DNA of 64,000 nucleotides, taken from the NCBI GenBank assembly GCA_031394355.1, contig JANNSU010000077.1, positions 1 through 64,000 on the forward strand. Direction: 5' to 3'. Below the pieces are notes generated by a model that worked only from the letters and a program-made list of their open reading frames with translations, was not told where the DNA came from and ran no database searches. Shown here piece after piece: positions 62,850 to 64,000 of this stretch; the stretch's first letter is position 1; the number at the start of each line of letters is the position of its first letter. Source of the DNA: JAEUMY01 sp031394355. GTDB taxonomy: Bacteria; Pseudomonadota; Gammaproteobacteria; Burkholderiales; Usitatibacteraceae. The position numbers and the translations under genes are program-made.

Positions 62850-63077
62850 GTGGAAGATGATCACAACAAGACAATCATGATTCGTCGCCCCCCTTTGGGC
62901 GAAAGCACTACGGACGCTTCACAGGCTTCAAAAATCCCGGCTGCTTCCAAGCAAGTTGATGTTCCCCCAGCCAGCAAGGCTGCCGGCACGGCTTGGTTCA
63001 AGACGCCGATTGGCATCGTGGGACTGATCGTCGCGATAGTTGCAGTCGGTCTCTTGGTCAGGTCAATGACCAAATAG
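62850..63077 (+). CDS. Small tail-anchored protein with KTIMIRRP motif
   Basis: A 75-residue protein: EDDHNKTIMIRRPPLGES at the start, a Ser/Ala/Pro-rich middle and a C-terminal membrane helix (IGIVGLIVAIVAVGLLV) ending SMTK, a tail-anchor layout. GTG 62850 is preceded by GGGAG 5 nt away; GTG 62835 is the alternative. The threonine motif is like FEKTMIIRKPS in the FHA protein at 42-43 kb, so it could be a phosphorylated FHA ligand at the membrane; this is inference. Function unknown. Confidence 0.7.
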   Translation: MEDDHNKTIMIRRPPLGESTTDASQASKIPAASKQVDVPPASKAAGTAWFKTPIGIVGLIVAIVAVGLLVRSMTK

Positions 63078-63134
63078 CACTTCAGTAGCAGGAGTCGCCA
63101 TCGACGCGCTCGCAATAGTGCATAGGGAATAAAA

Positions 63135-63162
63135 AATCCGGCTCATGGCCGGATTCTTTATT
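63135..63162. terminator. Bidirectional hairpin between the tail-anchored gene and tRNA-His
   Basis: AATCCGGC and GCCGGATT pair around a 5-nt loop (TCATG). The plus-strand end continues TTCTTTATTT, and the other side has AAAAAA, so it can terminate both converging transcripts. Confidence 0.85.
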
Positions 63163-63164
63163 TA

Positions 63165-63240
63165 TGGGGTGACTGATGGGATTCGAACCCACGACGACTG
63201 GAATCACAATCCAGGACTCTACCGCTGAGCTACAGCCACC
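63165..63240 (-). tRNA. tRNA-His (GTG)
   Basis: Minus strand GGTGGCTGTAGCTCAGC with anticodon GTG in the loop TTGTGAT. The extra 5' G pairs with C73, a tRNA-His hallmark, and CCA is encoded. Length is 76 nt. Confidence 0.96.
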
Positions 63241-63268
63241 ATTGAACCAAACATTATTCAACAATTCT

Positions 63269-63280
63269 GCGAATATTCGC
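63269..63280. repeat. GCGAATATTCGC palindrome, copy 17
   Basis: Exact copy with T/A flanks in the gap between tRNA-His and tRNA-Arg. Confidence 0.95.
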
Positions 63281-63341
63281 AGAAGCAATCACAAAATGCC
63301 AGGCCGTCAAGCCGAACACGCCTTCGACAACGTGCTGAAAA

Positions 63342-63418
<77 letters not shown>

Positions 63419-63445
63419 GTTGCTGAACCGTCTAGCATTCAATTC

Positions 63446-63522
63446 TGGTCGGGGCGATAGGATTCGAACCTACGACATCCTGCTCCCAAAGCAGGCGCGC
63501 TACCGGGCTGCGCTACGCCCCG
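63446..63522 (-). tRNA. tRNA-Pro (TGG)
   Basis: Minus strand CGGGGCGTAGCGCAGCC with anticodon TGG in the loop TTTGGGA and encoded CCA. Length is 77 nt. It is the third tRNA in a row on this strand. Confidence 0.96.
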
Positions 63523-63607
63523 ATGCAAACACTCGGATACACCCGGGCGAAGGCAAGTCGCGCATTGTACGCGCCGCCACGCCACGGGGTCAAACTGACT
63601 TGGCGAA

Positions 63608-64000
63608 TCAGCCCTGGCTGTCGCTTGGAGCTGGCTCTTCTCGGCGCTCTGCCTTGGCAGGCGCTTCCAACAGCGCCTTCATGGACAGACGAACGCGGCC
63701 CTTGTCGTCGGCTTCCAGCACCTTCACCTTGACTACCTGCCCTTCTTTCAGATGGTCGGAGACCGCATTCACGCGCTCATGTGCAATCTGCGAAATATGA
63801 AGCAATCCATCCTTGCCGGGCAGCAATTGAACAATCGCACCGAAATCGAGCAGTCGAATCACCGGGCCTTCGTAGATACGACCCACTTCAACTTCCGCAA
63901 CGATGTCCTCAATACGCTTCTTGGCGGCCGCACCGGCCTCTGCGCTGACGCACGCGATGCTGATGTTGCCTTCGTCGTCGATGTCAATCTGCGTGCCAGT
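63608..64000 (-). CDS. pnp: Polynucleotide phosphorylase, C-terminal part (runs off the window)
   Basis: The last 130 residues of PNPase; the gene continues beyond the right edge, so no start is visible. The visible part reads ITGTQIDIDDEG-like KH-domain end (here TGTQIDIDDEGNISIACV), AAKKRIEDIV, then the S1 domain GRIYEGPVIRLLDFGAIVQL, PGKDGLLHISQIAHERV and GRVRLSMKALLEAP. PNPase degrades RNA from 3' ends and forms part of the degradosome. The tail after the S1 domain is short, ending in SDSQG. Confidence 0.93.
   Translation of the reverse strand, partial: TGTQIDIDDEGNISIACVSAEAGAAAKKRIEDIVAEVEVGRIYEGPVIRLLDFGAIVQLLPGKDGLLHISQIAHERVNAVSDHLKEGQVVKVKVLEADDKGRVRLSMKALLEAPAKAERREEPAPSDSQG

Noticed and set aside
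3924..63280. Palindrome copies as a CRISPR array, transposon ends or DNA uptake sequence of the Neisseria type
   Set aside because: The copies are widely spread, lack regular spacers and flank no transposase; the sequence is not the Neisseria uptake sequence. A HIP1 site (GCGATCGC) occurs at least once (around 8428) but I did not see it repeated.

Overview
The window looks like a chromosomal segment from a moderately GC-rich betaproteobacterium. Evidence includes the pepA/lptF divergence with holC-valS downstream, the ffs-dnaX-ybaB-recR string, a homodimeric aceE with an E3 carrying its own lipoyl domain, and a sigma-54-type pilA promoter. Genus is not resolved. I see no phage, insertion sequence, CRISPR array or rRNA operon.

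Layout. 0-3.8 kb: initiator tRNA, a DUF4126 membrane protein, recR-ybaB-dnaX and the SRP RNA. 3.8-9.9 kb: a small-molecule island pairing selenoneine genes (senA divergent from senB-senC) with ergothioneine genes (egtB, egtD) and an unassigned methyltransferase. 10-17.5 kb: glycan genes (hddC, hddA, a ~1500-residue four-domain glycosyltransferase, a methyltransferase) and tRNA-Ser. 17.6-26.2 kb: lptF, pepA, holC, valS, a frameshifted MFS exporter and a PaaG-like isomerase. 26.3-32.1 kb: TusA-like protein, moaC, an M48 protease with TPR-like tail, and a MacAB-type exporter. 32.1-44.1 kb: pilA and its terminator, two large membrane proteins, then GAF/HD-GYP, GAF/PilB-type ATPase, FHA and PP2C genes. 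44.3-51.1 kb: aceE-aceF-lpdA followed by VanZ-like and DUF1499 genes. 51.2-59.0 kb: a six-gene operon alaS-gmhA-chaC-nudix-Cys/Met PLP enzyme-GAF, in which every junction is a 4-base ATGA overlap, and an ATP-grasp gene. 59.1-63.1 kb: an apparent DNA-damage operon (LexA-like repressor, 90-residue protein, recA, small HTH-like protein, recX), smpB and a tail-anchored small protein. 63.1-64 kb: tRNA-His, tRNA-Arg, tRNA-Pro and the C-terminal end of pnp.

The most striking unexplained signal is a perfect 12-bp palindrome, GCGAATATTCGC, found 17 times exactly plus two 11/12 matches. Chance expectation is far below one. Twelve exact copies lie in coding sequence, in all three codon phases (encoding ANIR, R/C/G-EYS or RIFA), and five lie between genes, several directly at translation starts. 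It behaves like a highly iterated genomic palindrome comparable in style to cyanobacterial HIP1, but with a sequence I do not recognise as described.

Other signals worth following are the combined selenoneine/ergothioneine island with its coupled methyltransferase; three GAAC-N4-GTTC operators before the LexA-like SOS operon; an HD-GYP protein with a long insertion between its motifs; and a tail-anchored peptide whose KTIMIRRP motif echoes one in the FHA protein.
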